Shown here in pieces: positions 38,849 to 47,191 of a stretch of 64,000 nt of DNA. The notes below the pieces were generated by a model that saw only the letters and a list, made by a program, of their open reading frames with translations, had not been told where the DNA came from and did not search any database. The position numbers and the translations under genes are program-made. Positions within the stretch are counted from its first letter, which is position 1; every line of letters begins with the position of its first letter. The stretch comes from Allobosea sp. 117 (lineage in GTDB: Bacteria; Pseudomonadota; Alphaproteobacteria; Rhizobiales; Xanthobacteraceae), in the NCBI RefSeq assembly GCF_000702305.1, contig NZ_JNLC01000011.1:310001-374000 (forward strand), in the 5' to 3' direction.

Positions 38849-39883
38849 ATGCGCTGGAAGAAGACACTTCAGATTGTCGATGCCCATTGCGAGGGCGAGA
38901 TCGGCAAGGTCATCACCTCGACCACGCTCGACGTGCCCGGCAGCACCGTGCTGGACAAGCTGGTCTACATCAACGAGGTCGACGACAGCATCCGCCGCCT
39001 GGTGGCCTTCGAGCCGCGCGGCTTCGCGCAGATGTCGGTCAATCTGCTGCTGCCGCCGACCCGCCCGGATGCCGATGCCGGCTTCATCGTGCTGCAGTCC
39101 GACCGCGCGCATCCGATGTCGGGCTCGAACGCGATCTGCGTTTCCACCGTGCTGCTGGAGACCGGCATGATCGAGATGAAGGAGCCGGAAACCGTGCTCC
39201 GCCTCGATACCGCCGCCGGGCTGATCACCGTGACCGCCGCCTGCGGCGACGGCCGGGTCAGCGCCGTCAGCCTCGATATGCCCGCCTCCTTCGTGCAGGA
39301 CCTCGATCGCGAGATCGACACCGCCGAATTCGGGAAGATCAAGGTCGATGTCGCCTTCGGCGGCTGCTTCTACGGCCTGATCGACGTCCATCAGGTCGGG
39401 CTGACCATCGAGCCCGAGAACGCCAGCGCGCTGGTGCGCGCCGGCACCTATCTGCTCACCGAGCTCGAAGAGAAGGTGAAGGTGCAGCATCCCGAGCTGC
39501 CGCAGATCAATTATTTCTCCTATGTCATGTTCCGCCAGATGGAGGGCGATCGGCAGGTGCGCACCTGCACGGTGCTGAAGCCCGGCCGCGTCGACCGCTC
39601 GCCCTGCGGCACCGGCTCATCGGCCAATCTCGCCAGCCTGCACGCGCGCGGGATCGCGAAGAAGGGCGACGTCTTCACCAGCCGCTCGATCATCGGCTCG
39701 ACCTTCCGCGTCGAGCTGAAGGAGGAGATCGCCATCGGCGCCCGCGCTGCGATCATCCCCCGCGTCACCGGCCGCGGCTGGATCTACGGCTTCTCGCAGA
39801 TCGGCCTCGACCCGACCGACCCGTTTCGCCGGGGCTTCGCCCTGTCGGACACCTGGGGACCCTACGTCCACGAGATCCTCTAG
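38849..39883 (+). CDS. proline racemase-family enzyme (Ser/Cys active-site variant)
   Basis: 344 residues of the proline racemase superfamily, which includes proline racemase, 4-hydroxyproline 2-epimerase and trans-3-hydroxyproline dehydratase. The first acid/base position, normally Cys in MCGH, is Ser here (HPMSGSNAICVST, S91); the second cysteine is kept (DRSPCGTGSSANL, C253). The superfamily uses this residue pair to tell racemases/epimerases (Cys/Cys) from dehydratases and mixed-function members, so a hydroxyproline-related epimerase or dehydratase is more likely than proline racemase. A GAGTGA precedes the ATG. No hydroxyproline catabolic genes are adjacent, and it faces the opposite way to its neighbours. 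Confidence 0.85.
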   Translation: MRWKKTLQIVDAHCEGEIGKVITSTTLDVPGSTVLDKLVYINEVDDSIRRLVAFEPRGFAQMSVNLLLPPTRPDADAGFIVLQSDRAHPMSGSNAICVSTVLLETGMIEMKEPETVLRLDTAAGLITVTAACGDGRVSAVSLDMPASFVQDLDREIDTAEFGKIKVDVAFGGCFYGLIDVHQVGLTIEPENASALVRAGTYLLTELEEKVKVQHPELPQINYFSYVMFRQMEGDRQVRTCTVLKPGRVDRSPCGTGSSANLASLHARGIAKKGDVFTSRSIIGSTFRVELKEEIAIGARAAIIPRVTGRGWIYGFSQIGLDPTDPFRRGFALSDTWGPYVHEIL

Positions 39884-39937
39884 TGCGATCGTGTCGCGTG
39901 CGATGGCGCGCGCCGGAATGACGCCCCCGGGGAGCGC

Positions 39938-40528
39938 CTAATCGGCCTCCCGCCCCGCCGCCGGCACCCAGAGCACGTCGCCCCCGCCGGTCTCGGCATT
40001 GGCGAGGCGGCTCATCACGAAGAGCAGGTCGGAGAGCCGGTTGAGATAGCGGACCGCCGGCGCCCCGACCCGCTCGCCGGGCACCGCGGCCAGCGCCACG
40101 GCGAGCCGCTCGGCCCGGCGGCACACGGTGCGCGCGACATGGAGGTGCGCCGCCGCCGGCACGCCGGCCGGCAGCACGAAGGAGCGCAGCGGCTTCAGGC
40201 CGGCATTGAGCCTGTCGATGTCGCGCTCCAGCCGCTCGACCTGCGCGTCGACGATGCGCAGCGGCTCATAGGCGAGCTCGGCGCCGGTGTCCGGCGTGGC
40301 GAGGTCGGCGCCGAGATCGAACAGGTCATTCTGGATGCGCGCCAGCACGGCATCTAGCACAGGCAGGGCGGCGAGGTGCAGGCGGGCGACGCCGATGGCC
40401 GCATTGGTCTCGTCGACCGTGCCATAGGCCTCGATCCGCAGATCCGACTTCGGCCGTCGCTCGCCGGTGCCGAGCGCGGTGGTGCCGTCGTCGCCGGTGC
40501 GGGTGTAGATGCGGTTGAGCACGACCAT
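39938..40528 (-). CDS. cob(I)alamin adenosyltransferase (PduO type)
   Basis: 196-residue ATP:corrinoid adenosyltransferase making adenosylcobalamin. The N-terminal motif is VVLNRIYTRTGDDGTTALGT (2-21), followed by RRPKSDLRIEAYGTVDETNA; the C-terminal RYLNRLSDLLFVMSRLANAE carries the conserved Arg/Asn. Such enzymes supply mutases such as ethylmalonyl-CoA and methylmalonyl-CoA mutase, which fits the other acyl-CoA genes here. Follows the small twin-membrane protein by five bases. Confidence 0.95.
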   Translation of the reverse strand: MVVLNRIYTRTGDDGTTALGTGERRPKSDLRIEAYGTVDETNAAIGVARLHLAALPVLDAVLARIQNDLFDLGADLATPDTGAELAYEPLRIVDAQVERLERDIDRLNAGLKPLRSFVLPAGVPAAAHLHVARTVCRRAERLAVALAAVPGERVGAPAVRYLNRLSDLLFVMSRLANAETGGGDVLWVPAAGREAD

Positions 40529-40533
40529 CGCAA

Positions 40534-40731
40534 TCAGCCCTGATTCATCATCACGATGGTCGCGAGCACCAGGCACACCGCGACGAATTGCAGGATGACG
40601 CGCCAGCGCATCAGCTTCTGCGAAAGCAAAGGCGAGCCGCCCCGCGCCATGTTGGCGAGCCCGAGGAACAGCACGAGGGCGACCGAGCCGAGCGCCAGCG
40701 GCAGGACGACGAACTGGGCGATGGTCAGCAT
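40534..40731 (-). CDS. twin transmembrane (HIG1-like) small protein
   Basis: 65 residues with two hydrophobic helices (about 5-27 and 45-62) joined by the polar loop ARGGSPLLSQKLMRWRV, the pattern of the HIG1-like twin-membrane proteins found at this position in Hyphomicrobiales. Eukaryotic HIG1 proteins associate with respiratory complexes; no function is shown for the bacterial ones beside etf genes. It lies 15 bases after the TspO stop and directly before the adenosyltransferase. Confidence 0.85.
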   Translation of the reverse strand: MLTIAQFVVLPLALGSVALVLFLGLANMARGGSPLLSQKLMRWRVILQFVAVCLVLATIVMMNQG

Positions 40732-40746
40732 GGCGACCTCCTGACA

Positions 40747-41232
40747 TCAGGCCGGCGGGTTCATCGCATATATGGCGGCATTCAGCGCCGCCGCATAGGT
40801 GACCCAGGCGAGATAGGGCGCCAGCAGCAGTGCCGCCGTGCGGTCGAGCCGGACGCTCGCGGCGATAGTCGCGAGGATCGCGAACCACAGGGCGACGATG
40901 ACGACGAGACCGGCGCCGGGCGCCTCCAGCCCGAAGAAGACCGGCGACCACAGGGCGTTGAGCGCCAGTTGCACGAGGAACAGCCCGATGGCCAGCGCCC
41001 GCCCGCTGCTCGGCGGGTGGCGGTCCCACAGCCGCCAGAGCGCCACCGCCATCAGCACGTAGAGCGTGGTCCACACCACCGGGAAAGCGACGTTCGGCGG
41101 GGTGAAGGCCGGCTTGGCGAGCCCGGCATACCAGGTCGGAATCTTCGGCGTGGTGGCCACGGACCCGACGGCCCCGACGGCGAGGCACAGCCCGACCGCA
41201 ACCACCAGCCGGAAGAACGACAGCGTCTTCAT
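40747..41232 (-). CDS. TspO/MBR-family membrane protein
   Basis: 161 residues, five membrane helices. Family motifs: PTWYAGLAKPAFTPPNVAFP, VVWTTLYVLMAVALWRLW, and LALNALWSPVFFGLEAPG, with AWVTYAAALNAAIYAMNP closing. TspO binds tetrapyrroles; in Rhodobacter it is an oxygen-responsive regulator of tetrapyrrole export. Placement next to a corrinoid adenosyltransferase is consistent with a tetrapyrrole link, but that is inference. Confidence 0.94.
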   Translation of the reverse strand: MKTLSFFRLVVAVGLCLAVGAVGSVATTPKIPTWYAGLAKPAFTPPNVAFPVVWTTLYVLMAVALWRLWDRHPPSSGRALAIGLFLVQLALNALWSPVFFGLEAPGAGLVVIVALWFAILATIAASVRLDRTAALLLAPYLAWVTYAAALNAAIYAMNPPA

Positions 41233-41284
41233 GCGCGAATCCCGAAGTCGTGGACGACGCCGGGATGATAAGCGCGAAGCGGCG

Positions 41285-41743
41285 TCAGGCCGCCAGATGC
41301 TTCTCGATCTCGTACACCGGCAGCTTGACGAGGTCGCGGTCGATCTCGGCGGCGAGCGCGTCCCTCACCGCCCGGCTGTAGAGCGGACGCATGATGCCGA
41401 GCGCGCGCGGCGGGGCGACGATGACCAGCGAGCGCACGGCGCCGCTCGACACCGCCGAATCGAGGCGGTCAAGCAGCCGCCGCAGGAAGCTGCGCTCGGC
41501 CTCCTCGTGCCAGTCGGTCGGCTCGACGCTGGAACGGGAGCTGCCCACCGACTGGTGCACGCGCCCGGGCGCGTCGGTGCCCTGCTCCGTCGTCGCCGGA
41601 TTCTCCTGCTCGTGCACCTCGATGGTGCGCAGATTGGGGAAAACGGCGTCGCCCTGATTGCACAGGATGAGCGCCTTGCCGCCGTCGCACACCGCGACCC
41701 ACGCACCGGCTTCGATCCTGACCTTTTCGTTGTTGCCGCTCAT
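41285..41743 (-). CDS. host attachment family protein
   Basis: 152 residues, resembling the host-attachment proteins (archaeo-eukaryotic release-factor-like clan) first linked to plant attachment in Agrobacterium. AGAWVAVCDGGKALILCNQG opens the fold; VGSSRSSVEPTDWHEEAERS and FLRRLLDRLDSAVSSGAVRS follow, then LVIVAPPRALGIMRPLYSRA, and the end is VKLPVYEIEKHLAA. The start at 41743 has GGAGGGAA, a strong ribosome binding site. Biochemical role unclear. Confidence 0.88.
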   Translation of the reverse strand: MSGNNEKVRIEAGAWVAVCDGGKALILCNQGDAVFPNLRTIEVHEQENPATTEQGTDAPGRVHQSVGSSRSSVEPTDWHEEAERSFLRRLLDRLDSAVSSGAVRSLVIVAPPRALGIMRPLYSRAVRDALAAEIDRDLVKLPVYEIEKHLAA

Positions 41744-41834
41744 TTTGGTTCCCTCCGTTACGCGCCATCCGATCATCGCGGCGCCGCGGGCGCCTTGACG
41801 AGGGTCAAGCCCGGCAGGGCGGCGCGGGTTCCCG

Positions 41835-42668
41835 TCAGGGGCGCTCCTCGCGGTAGCGGCGGATCGCGGCGTTGAGCTCGCCGCCGTAAACGAAGATCGA
41901 GGCGGTGGTGTAGAGGAAGACCAGCGCGACCATGACGGAGGCGAGGCCGGCATAGGTGGTGACGTAGTTGCCGGCGAAGGCGGCGAGGTAGCGCCCGAAG
42001 GCGGCGCCGGCGGCCAGCCAAAGCGCCAGCGTCACCAATATGCCCGGCGCCACCTCGGCGAGCCGCCGGCGGCCGGCCGGCAGCCACATATGGGCGACCA
42101 CCAGCGCGACGATCAGGATCACCGAGGTCGCCGCGTAGCGCAGGAAGGTGATGATCCAGCCGAACGGCTCGAGCGCCGGCACCCACCGCACGGCGGTGAG
42201 CCACAGCACCGGACCGAGCACCACCAGGAAGGACAAGGCGAGCACCCCGGCGGCGGCGACCAGCACGTAACCGATCGATTCGAGCCGCAGCCAGTACCAG
42301 GAGCGCATCTCCTTCACCCCATAGGCACGGTTGAGCCCGATGCGCAGGCTCTCGATGCCGTTGGAGGAGAAGTAGATCGCCAGCACCACGCCGATGGTCA
42401 GCGCGTCGGTGCGCACCTGGGTGAGCACGTTGCGGATCTCGCCGCCGATCGGCGCGGCGACCTGCGCCGGCCAGGCTTCCAGCAGGAGCTGGACGGTCTC
42501 CTCGGCGAGGTTGCGGAAGTCGAAGAAGGCGGCGAGCGCGGTGACGAAGATGAGGAAGGGAAACAGCGACATCAGCGCCGAGAGCGCGATGTGGCTGGCG
42601 ATCGCCCAGCCGTCGTCCTCGACGAAACGCCAGAAGGCGTCGAGGGCGATGTCGTAGATACGCAGCAC
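41835..42668 (-). CDS. YihY/BrkB-family membrane protein
   Basis: 277 residues from a GTG at 42668 that has GGAGAG eight bases upstream; the frame is open further upstream but without homology. Six membrane helices. Family segments: DGWAIASHIALSALMSLFPF, AIYFSSNGIESLRIGLNRAY, and YLAAFAGNYVTTYAGLASVM, with FLYTTASIFVYGGELNAAI at the end. Earlier called RNase BN-like; no catalytic role is supported. Ahead of it (42669-42978) is a 310-base divergent gap in which I see no gene and no clear regulatory motif. Confidence 0.92.
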   Translation of the reverse strand: MLRIYDIALDAFWRFVEDDGWAIASHIALSALMSLFPFLIFVTALAAFFDFRNLAEETVQLLLEAWPAQVAAPIGGEIRNVLTQVRTDALTIGVVLAIYFSSNGIESLRIGLNRAYGVKEMRSWYWLRLESIGYVLVAAAGVLALSFLVVLGPVLWLTAVRWVPALEPFGWIITFLRYAATSVILIVALVVAHMWLPAGRRRLAEVAPGILVTLALWLAAGAAFGRYLAAFAGNYVTTYAGLASVMVALVFLYTTASIFVYGGELNAAIRRYREERP

Positions 42669-42978
42669 TCGGGCCCTCTCCGCGGTTCGTCCTTCCCGCG
42701 CGTGACATTGGATGTCGCGCCGCAAATGGCAAGCGGGGAGAGCGCTGCTGCGCCCAGCTTCGTGCCGCGGCGGCCATGCAGGTGCCACGCGAGAACTGCG
42801 CTCGCGTGCTGCGATCACTTGCCGCGCAGGCCTGCCGCGCTGGATGCGGCGGCTTCGCCGAAGGGAGCGTTGCGCGTGCCGCGCCGGCGCGTCAACCTGT
42901 GGACGTTTCGCAATGCACAATGAAGCGGCGCATCCTGCAAGCCGCCATGCCGAAGAGATGAGACAGGGAGCCCACGCC

Positions 42979-44652
42979 ATGAGCCTTGCCGCCGACACGA
43001 CGCCGCCGCCCGATCTGATCACCGAGGCGGCCGGAGCCGCCGCAGCGGCCGAAGCCCTGCTGGCCCGCGCGACCGACGCCGTGCGGGCGCAGGTGAGCCG
43101 CAACGGCAAGCTCGATTCCGCGCTGCTTGAGGCCGGCCAGCACAGCGTGCACGGCCTCGCCTGGCTCGCGACCTATGTGTTCGCGGTGCGCGAGATGGCC
43201 GCCTATGCGGCGCGCCTCGATGCCGAGGGGCGGTTCGGCGACACCGAGTCCCTGCTGGTGCGGATCGGCCTCGGCGAATATCTGGCGCAGATTGCCGGCG
43301 GCATCCCGATGAGCCAGATCGAGTTCGTGCGCCCGGCCGATCTCGGCCTCGACGCGGCCGCGGTGGCGGGCTTCCTGAACGATCCGGCGGTGGCGTCGCT
43401 CGTCGCCACTGGCAACACGCCGGCGACCCGCGCCGCGCTCGTCGCCCATATCCGCCAGGGTCACGCGGCCGGGATCATCGGCGACGCCGGGCTTGACGAG
43501 ACCTGCGAGGCGATGCGCAACGAGATGCGCCGCTTCGTCGAGGAGGAGGTGACGCCGCACGCGCATGAATGGCACCTCGCCAACGACTACATCCCGCTCG
43601 ACGTGCTGGAGAAGCTCGCCGCGCTCGGGGTGTTCGGGCTCTCCATTCCCGAGGAGCATGGCGGCCTCGGCCTGCCCAAGGAGGTGATGTGCGTCGTCAC
43701 CGAGGAGCTGTCGCGCGGCTTCATCGGGGTGGGCTCGCTCGGCACCCGCTCGGAGATCGCCGCCGAGCTGATCATCGGCGGCGGCACCGAGGAGCAGAAG
43801 GCGCATTTCCTGCCCAAGATCGCCTCGGGCGAGATGCTGACGACCGCCGTCTTCACCGAGCCCAACACCGGCTCGGACCTTGCCAGCCTGCGCACCCGCG
43901 CGGTGCGCGAGGGCGACGTCTACAAGGTCAACGGCGCCAAGACCTGGATCACCCATCCGGCCCGCGCCGACCTGATGACCATGCTGGTGCGCACCAATCC
44001 GGACGAGCCCGGCTATCGCGGCCTGTCCATCCTGCTCGCCGAGAAGCCGCGGGGCACCGACGAGGAGCCGTTCCCGGCGTCCGGCATGAGCGGCAGCGAG
44101 ATCGAGGTGCTCGGTTATCGCGGCATGAAGGAGTTCGAGATCGGCTTCGACGGCTTCGAGGTGCCGGCCGGGAACCTGCTCGGCGGCGTCGAGGGACAGG
44201 GCTTCAAGCAGCTCATGACCACTTTCGAGAGCGCCCGCATCCAGACCGCCGCCCGCGCCGTGGGCGTGGCGCAGAACGCGCTGGAGCTCGGCCTCGCCTA
44301 TGCCGAGCAGCGGGTGCAGTTCGGCAAGCCGCTGATCGCGTTCCCGCGCGTCTCGGACAAGATCGCGCTGATCGCCGCGGAAGTCATGATCGCCCGGCAG
44401 ATCACCTATTTCGCCGCCCGCGCCAAGGATGAGGGACGGCGCACCGACCTTGAGGCCGGCATGGCGAAGCTGCTCGCCGCGCGCGTCGCCTGGTCCTCGG
44501 CCGACAACGCGCTGCAGATCCACGGCGGCAACGGCTTCGCGCTGGAATACGCGATCTCGCGGGTGCTGTGCGACTCGCGCATCCTCTCGATCTTCGAGGG
44601 TGCGGCCGAGATCCAGGCGCAGGTGATTGCGCGCCGGCTCTTGGAGGGGTGA
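42979..44652 (+). CDS. mcd: methylsuccinyl-CoA dehydrogenase-like acyl-CoA dehydrogenase
   Basis: 557-residue flavoprotein. The C-terminal 400 residues are a standard acyl-CoA dehydrogenase: TTAVFTEPNTGSDLASLRTR and FESARIQTAARAVGVAQNAL, then LQIHGGNGFALEYAISRVLC. The N-terminal 150-residue extension (HGLAWLATYVFAVREMAAYA, GLGEYLAQIAGGIPMSQIEF) is characteristic of Mcd, which oxidises (2S)-methylsuccinyl-CoA to mesaconyl-CoA in the ethylmalonyl-CoA pathway. The call rests on length and this extension; a related long acyl-CoA dehydrogenase is the alternative. ETF genes and a cobalamin adenosyltransferase nearby fit. The ATG has GGGAG nine bases upstream. Confidence 0.85.
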   Translation: MSLAADTTPPPDLITEAAGAAAAAEALLARATDAVRAQVSRNGKLDSALLEAGQHSVHGLAWLATYVFAVREMAAYAARLDAEGRFGDTESLLVRIGLGEYLAQIAGGIPMSQIEFVRPADLGLDAAAVAGFLNDPAVASLVATGNTPATRAALVAHIRQGHAAGIIGDAGLDETCEAMRNEMRRFVEEEVTPHAHEWHLANDYIPLDVLEKLAALGVFGLSIPEEHGGLGLPKEVMCVVTEELSRGFIGVGSLGTRSEIAAELIIGGGTEEQKAHFLPKIASGEMLTTAVFTEPNTGSDLASLRTRAVREGDVYKVNGAKTWITHPARADLMTMLVRTNPDEPGYRGLSILLAEKPRGTDEEPFPASGMSGSEIEVLGYRGMKEFEIGFDGFEVPAGNLLGGVEGQGFKQLMTTFESARIQTAARAVGVAQNALELGLAYAEQRVQFGKPLIAFPRVSDKIALIAAEVMIARQITYFAARAKDEGRRTDLEAGMAKLLAARVAWSSADNALQIHGGNGFALEYAISRVLCDSRILSIFEGAAEIQAQVIARRLLEG

Positions 44653-44659
44653 GGCGCGC

Positions 44660-44776
44660 CTAGAGCCCTTTCCGATCAGGTGGGATCACCTGATCGAGAG
44701 GAAAGTGCTCTCTCTCAATAAGTTGGAGCATGTTCTCATCGCGAAAGTCTCCCAACTTTCGCGGAACATGCTCTAG
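44660..44776. repeat. composite palindromic intergenic repeat (copy B)
   Basis: Bounded by inverted CTAGAGC (44660-44666) and GCTCTAG (44770-44776). The left part, CCCTTTCCGATCAGGTGG to GGAAAGTGCTCTC, matches the reverse complement of copy A (17179-17275) with few differences. The right part holds another inverted repeat, CGCGAAAGT...ACTTTCGCG. The hpt stop codon (44773-44775) lies inside the right end. It fills the whole gap between the convergent mcd and hpt genes. Confidence 0.85.
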
Positions 44777-45339
44777 CTCGGCGTGCCGCTCGCGCCTTCG
44801 TCCGGGATGTAGCCGATGAAGGGAAGCTGCCGGAAGGCATGGGCGACGTCCATGCCGTAGCCGACCACGAAATAGTCCGGGCAGGTGAAGCCGACGAAAT
44901 CGGCGTGGATCTGCACGGCGCGCTTCTCGGGCTTCTCCAGCAGCACGCAGACCAGCACCCGACGGGCGCCCCGCGCGGCCAGCAGGTCCTTGGCGAAGGC
45001 GAGCGTGCGGCCGGATTCGAGGATGTCGTCGATCAGCAGCACGTCGCGCCCGCGCACGTCGGTCTCGACGTCGCGCAGCACCGTCACCTGGCCGGAGGAG
45101 GCGGTCGACTTGCGGTAGCTCGACAAGGTGATGAACTCGACCTCGGGGGCGAGCCCCGCCCCGTGCAGGGCACGGATGAGGTCGGCGGCAAAGACGAAGC
45201 TGCCCTTCAGGACGGCGATGACCAGCAGCTTCTCCGGCTTGGCTGCGACGATCTCGGCGGCGAGTTCGCGGTTGCGTTCGGCGATGGTCTCCGGATCGAA
45301 AAGCACTTCCACGTTCGTGCGTTCCACCGTCTCGCTCAT
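44773..45339 (-). CDS. hpt: hypoxanthine phosphoribosyltransferase
   Basis: 188-residue purine salvage enzyme making IMP/GMP. The PRPP-binding motif is DVLLIDDILESGRTLAFA; LVIAVLKGSFVFAADLIRAL and FITLSSYRKSTASSGQVTVL form the substrate pocket; the C-terminal purine loop is FVGFTCPDYFVVGYGMDVAH. The ATG at 45339 is the first with family-like sequence. The stop codon lies in the terminal CTAG of a repeat element. Confidence 0.95.
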   Translation of the reverse strand: MSETVERTNVEVLFDPETIAERNRELAAEIVAAKPEKLLVIAVLKGSFVFAADLIRALHGAGLAPEVEFITLSSYRKSTASSGQVTVLRDVETDVRGRDVLLIDDILESGRTLAFAKDLLAARGARRVLVCVLLEKPEKRAVQIHADFVGFTCPDYFVVGYGMDVAHAFRQLPFIGYIPDEGASGTPS

Positions 45340-45525
45340 GCTGTCGCGTCCCTCGCTCGTCGCTGCGCCGTCCGGCGCGGGCAAGATGGACCGGGCGGCG
45401 ATTGCCGTCCAGTTCGGCAGGTTCCACCGCCTTCTTGCCGCGGCTGCCGTCCTCTATGCTAGAGGTCGTCCGGGGCGAAGAGAGAATCAGCGTGCCGTCC
45501 GGGGCGCGGGCGAGGAATCACAGGC

Positions 45526-46185
45526 TTGGTCCGGTTTGAGAATGTCGGCCTGCGCTACGGCATGGGTCCAGAGGTGCTGAGGGATGTGACCTTCGGTATC
45601 CCGTCGCATTCCTTCCAGTTCCTCACCGGGCCGTCGGGCGCCGGCAAGACCACGCTGTTGCGCCTGATGTTCCTGTCGCTGCGCCCGACACGCGGGCTGA
45701 TCAGCCTGTTCGGCCGCGACGTCGCCGCGCTCGGACCCGACGACGTGGCGGCGCTGCGCCGGCGGATCGGCATCGTGTTCCAGGATTTCCGCCTGCTGGA
45801 CCATCTCACCACCTATGAGAACGTCGCCCTGCCGCTGCGCGTGCAGGGACGCGAGGAGGCGACCTATCGCGCGGAAGTGACGGAGCTGCTGCAGTGGGTC
45901 GGGCTCGGCGAGCGCATCGACGTGCTGCCGCCGGTGCTCTCCGGCGGCGAGAAGCAGCGCGCGGCCATCGCGCGGGCGCTGATCAGCCGGCCGGAAATAC
46001 TGCTGGCCGACGAGCCGACCGGCAACGTCGATCCGCGCCTCGCCCGACGACTGCTGCGGCTCTTCGTCGAGTTGCACAAATCCGGCACCTCGGTGCTGAT
46101 CGCCACCCACGACATCGCCCTGATGGACCAGTTCGACGCGCGCCGGCTGGTGCTCTCCGAAGGACGGCTGCGGATCTATGACTGA
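45526..46185 (+). CDS. ftsE: cell division ATP-binding protein
   Basis: 219-residue ABC ATPase that with FtsX controls periplasmic amidase activators at the septum. Walker A GPSGAGKTT (35-43), Q-loop VFQDFRLLDH, signature LSGGEKQRAAIARAL, Walker B LLADEPTGNVD, and the H-loop IATHD are all present. The start is a TTG at 45526 with GAGGA nine bases upstream. Overlaps ftsX by eight bases. The EnvC-like protein encoded at 27476-28864 is the kind of partner FtsEX acts on. Confidence 0.96.
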   Translation: MVRFENVGLRYGMGPEVLRDVTFGIPSHSFQFLTGPSGAGKTTLLRLMFLSLRPTRGLISLFGRDVAALGPDDVAALRRRIGIVFQDFRLLDHLTTYENVALPLRVQGREEATYRAEVTELLQWVGLGERIDVLPPVLSGGEKQRAAIARALISRPEILLADEPTGNVDPRLARRLLRLFVELHKSGTSVLIATHDIALMDQFDARRLVLSEGRLRIYD

Positions 46186-47179
46186 GACCTACGGCTTCGG
46201 GCCGTCCGATACGGATGACGGGTCGGAGCGGCGGGACGAGGACCCGGCGGAGGGGTCTCCGACCGCCGCCGCCGCGCGGGCGCGCGCGCCCATCGTGCCG
46301 GGGGCGACGGTGGCGGGCCATGCGCTGGTGGCGGTGGTGGCGATCATGACCTTCCTCGCCGGGCTCACCATCGGCTCGGTCGCCGCGGTGCGCGGGCTCG
46401 CCTCGGAATGGACCTCCGAGATCGCGCGCGACACCACGATCCAGATCCGCCCCGCCGCCGGGCTCGACGTCGCGGCGGCGCTCGCCAAGGCGACCGAGGT
46501 GGCGCGGCAGGCGCCCGGCGTCGCCAGCGCCCGGCCGCTCGGCGCCTCCGAGACGGCGGCGCTGCTCGAGCCGTGGCTCGGCGCCGGGCTCGACCTCTCC
46601 AACCTGCCGGTGCCGCGCATCGTGGCGGTGACGCTGGCGCCCGACGCGACCGCCACGACCATCGCCGAGCTGCGTGCCGCCCTCGCCCGCGAGGTGCCGG
46701 CGGCGAGCCTCGACGACCACCGCCAGTGGAGCGCGCGGCTGACCTCCACCGCCCGCACGGTGGTGTTGATCGGCCTCGGCGTGCTGGCGCTGGTCGGGGC
46801 GGCGACGGTGCTCAGCGTCGTGTTCGCGACGCGGGCGGCGGTGGCGGCGGCGCGCACCATCGTTGAAGTCCTGCATTTCGTCGGCGCGCATGACAGCTTC
46901 ATCGCCGCCGAGTTCCAGCGGCACTTCCTCTCGGTCGGGCTGAAGGGCGGCGCCATCGGCGGGGGCGCGGCGATGGCGATGTTCTTCCTGCTCTCGACGC
47001 TGCCGGCCTGGCTGCGCGGCGGCGCCCCGACCGACGGGTCGGCGACCCTCATCGGCAGCGCGACGCTTGATCTGCGCGGCTATGGCGGCATCCTCGGGGT
47101 CATTGTGCTGGTGGCGCTGGTGACGTCCGTGACCTCCCGCATCACCGTCTACCGCACGCTGCGCGGCATCAACAGCTAG
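46178..47179 (+). CDS. ftsX: cell division protein (permease-like)
   Basis: 333-residue inner-membrane partner of FtsE with four helices: one at about 48-70 after a hydrophilic Asp/Glu-rich N-terminus, and three in the C-terminal FtsX domain (about 195-325). The conserved cytoplasmic loop VEVLHFVGAHDSFIAAEFQR is present. The periplasmic loop (about 75-185) is the expected docking region for an amidase activator. Confidence 0.95.
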   Translation: MTETYGFGPSDTDDGSERRDEDPAEGSPTAAAARARAPIVPGATVAGHALVAVVAIMTFLAGLTIGSVAAVRGLASEWTSEIARDTTIQIRPAAGLDVAAALAKATEVARQAPGVASARPLGASETAALLEPWLGAGLDLSNLPVPRIVAVTLAPDATATTIAELRAALAREVPAASLDDHRQWSARLTSTARTVVLIGLGVLALVGAATVLSVVFATRAAVAAARTIVEVLHFVGAHDSFIAAEFQRHFLSVGLKGGAIGGGAAMAMFFLLSTLPAWLRGGAPTDGSATLIGSATLDLRGYGGILGVIVLVALVTSVTSRITVYRTLRGINS

Positions 47180-47191
47180 GCCTTCGATCAC

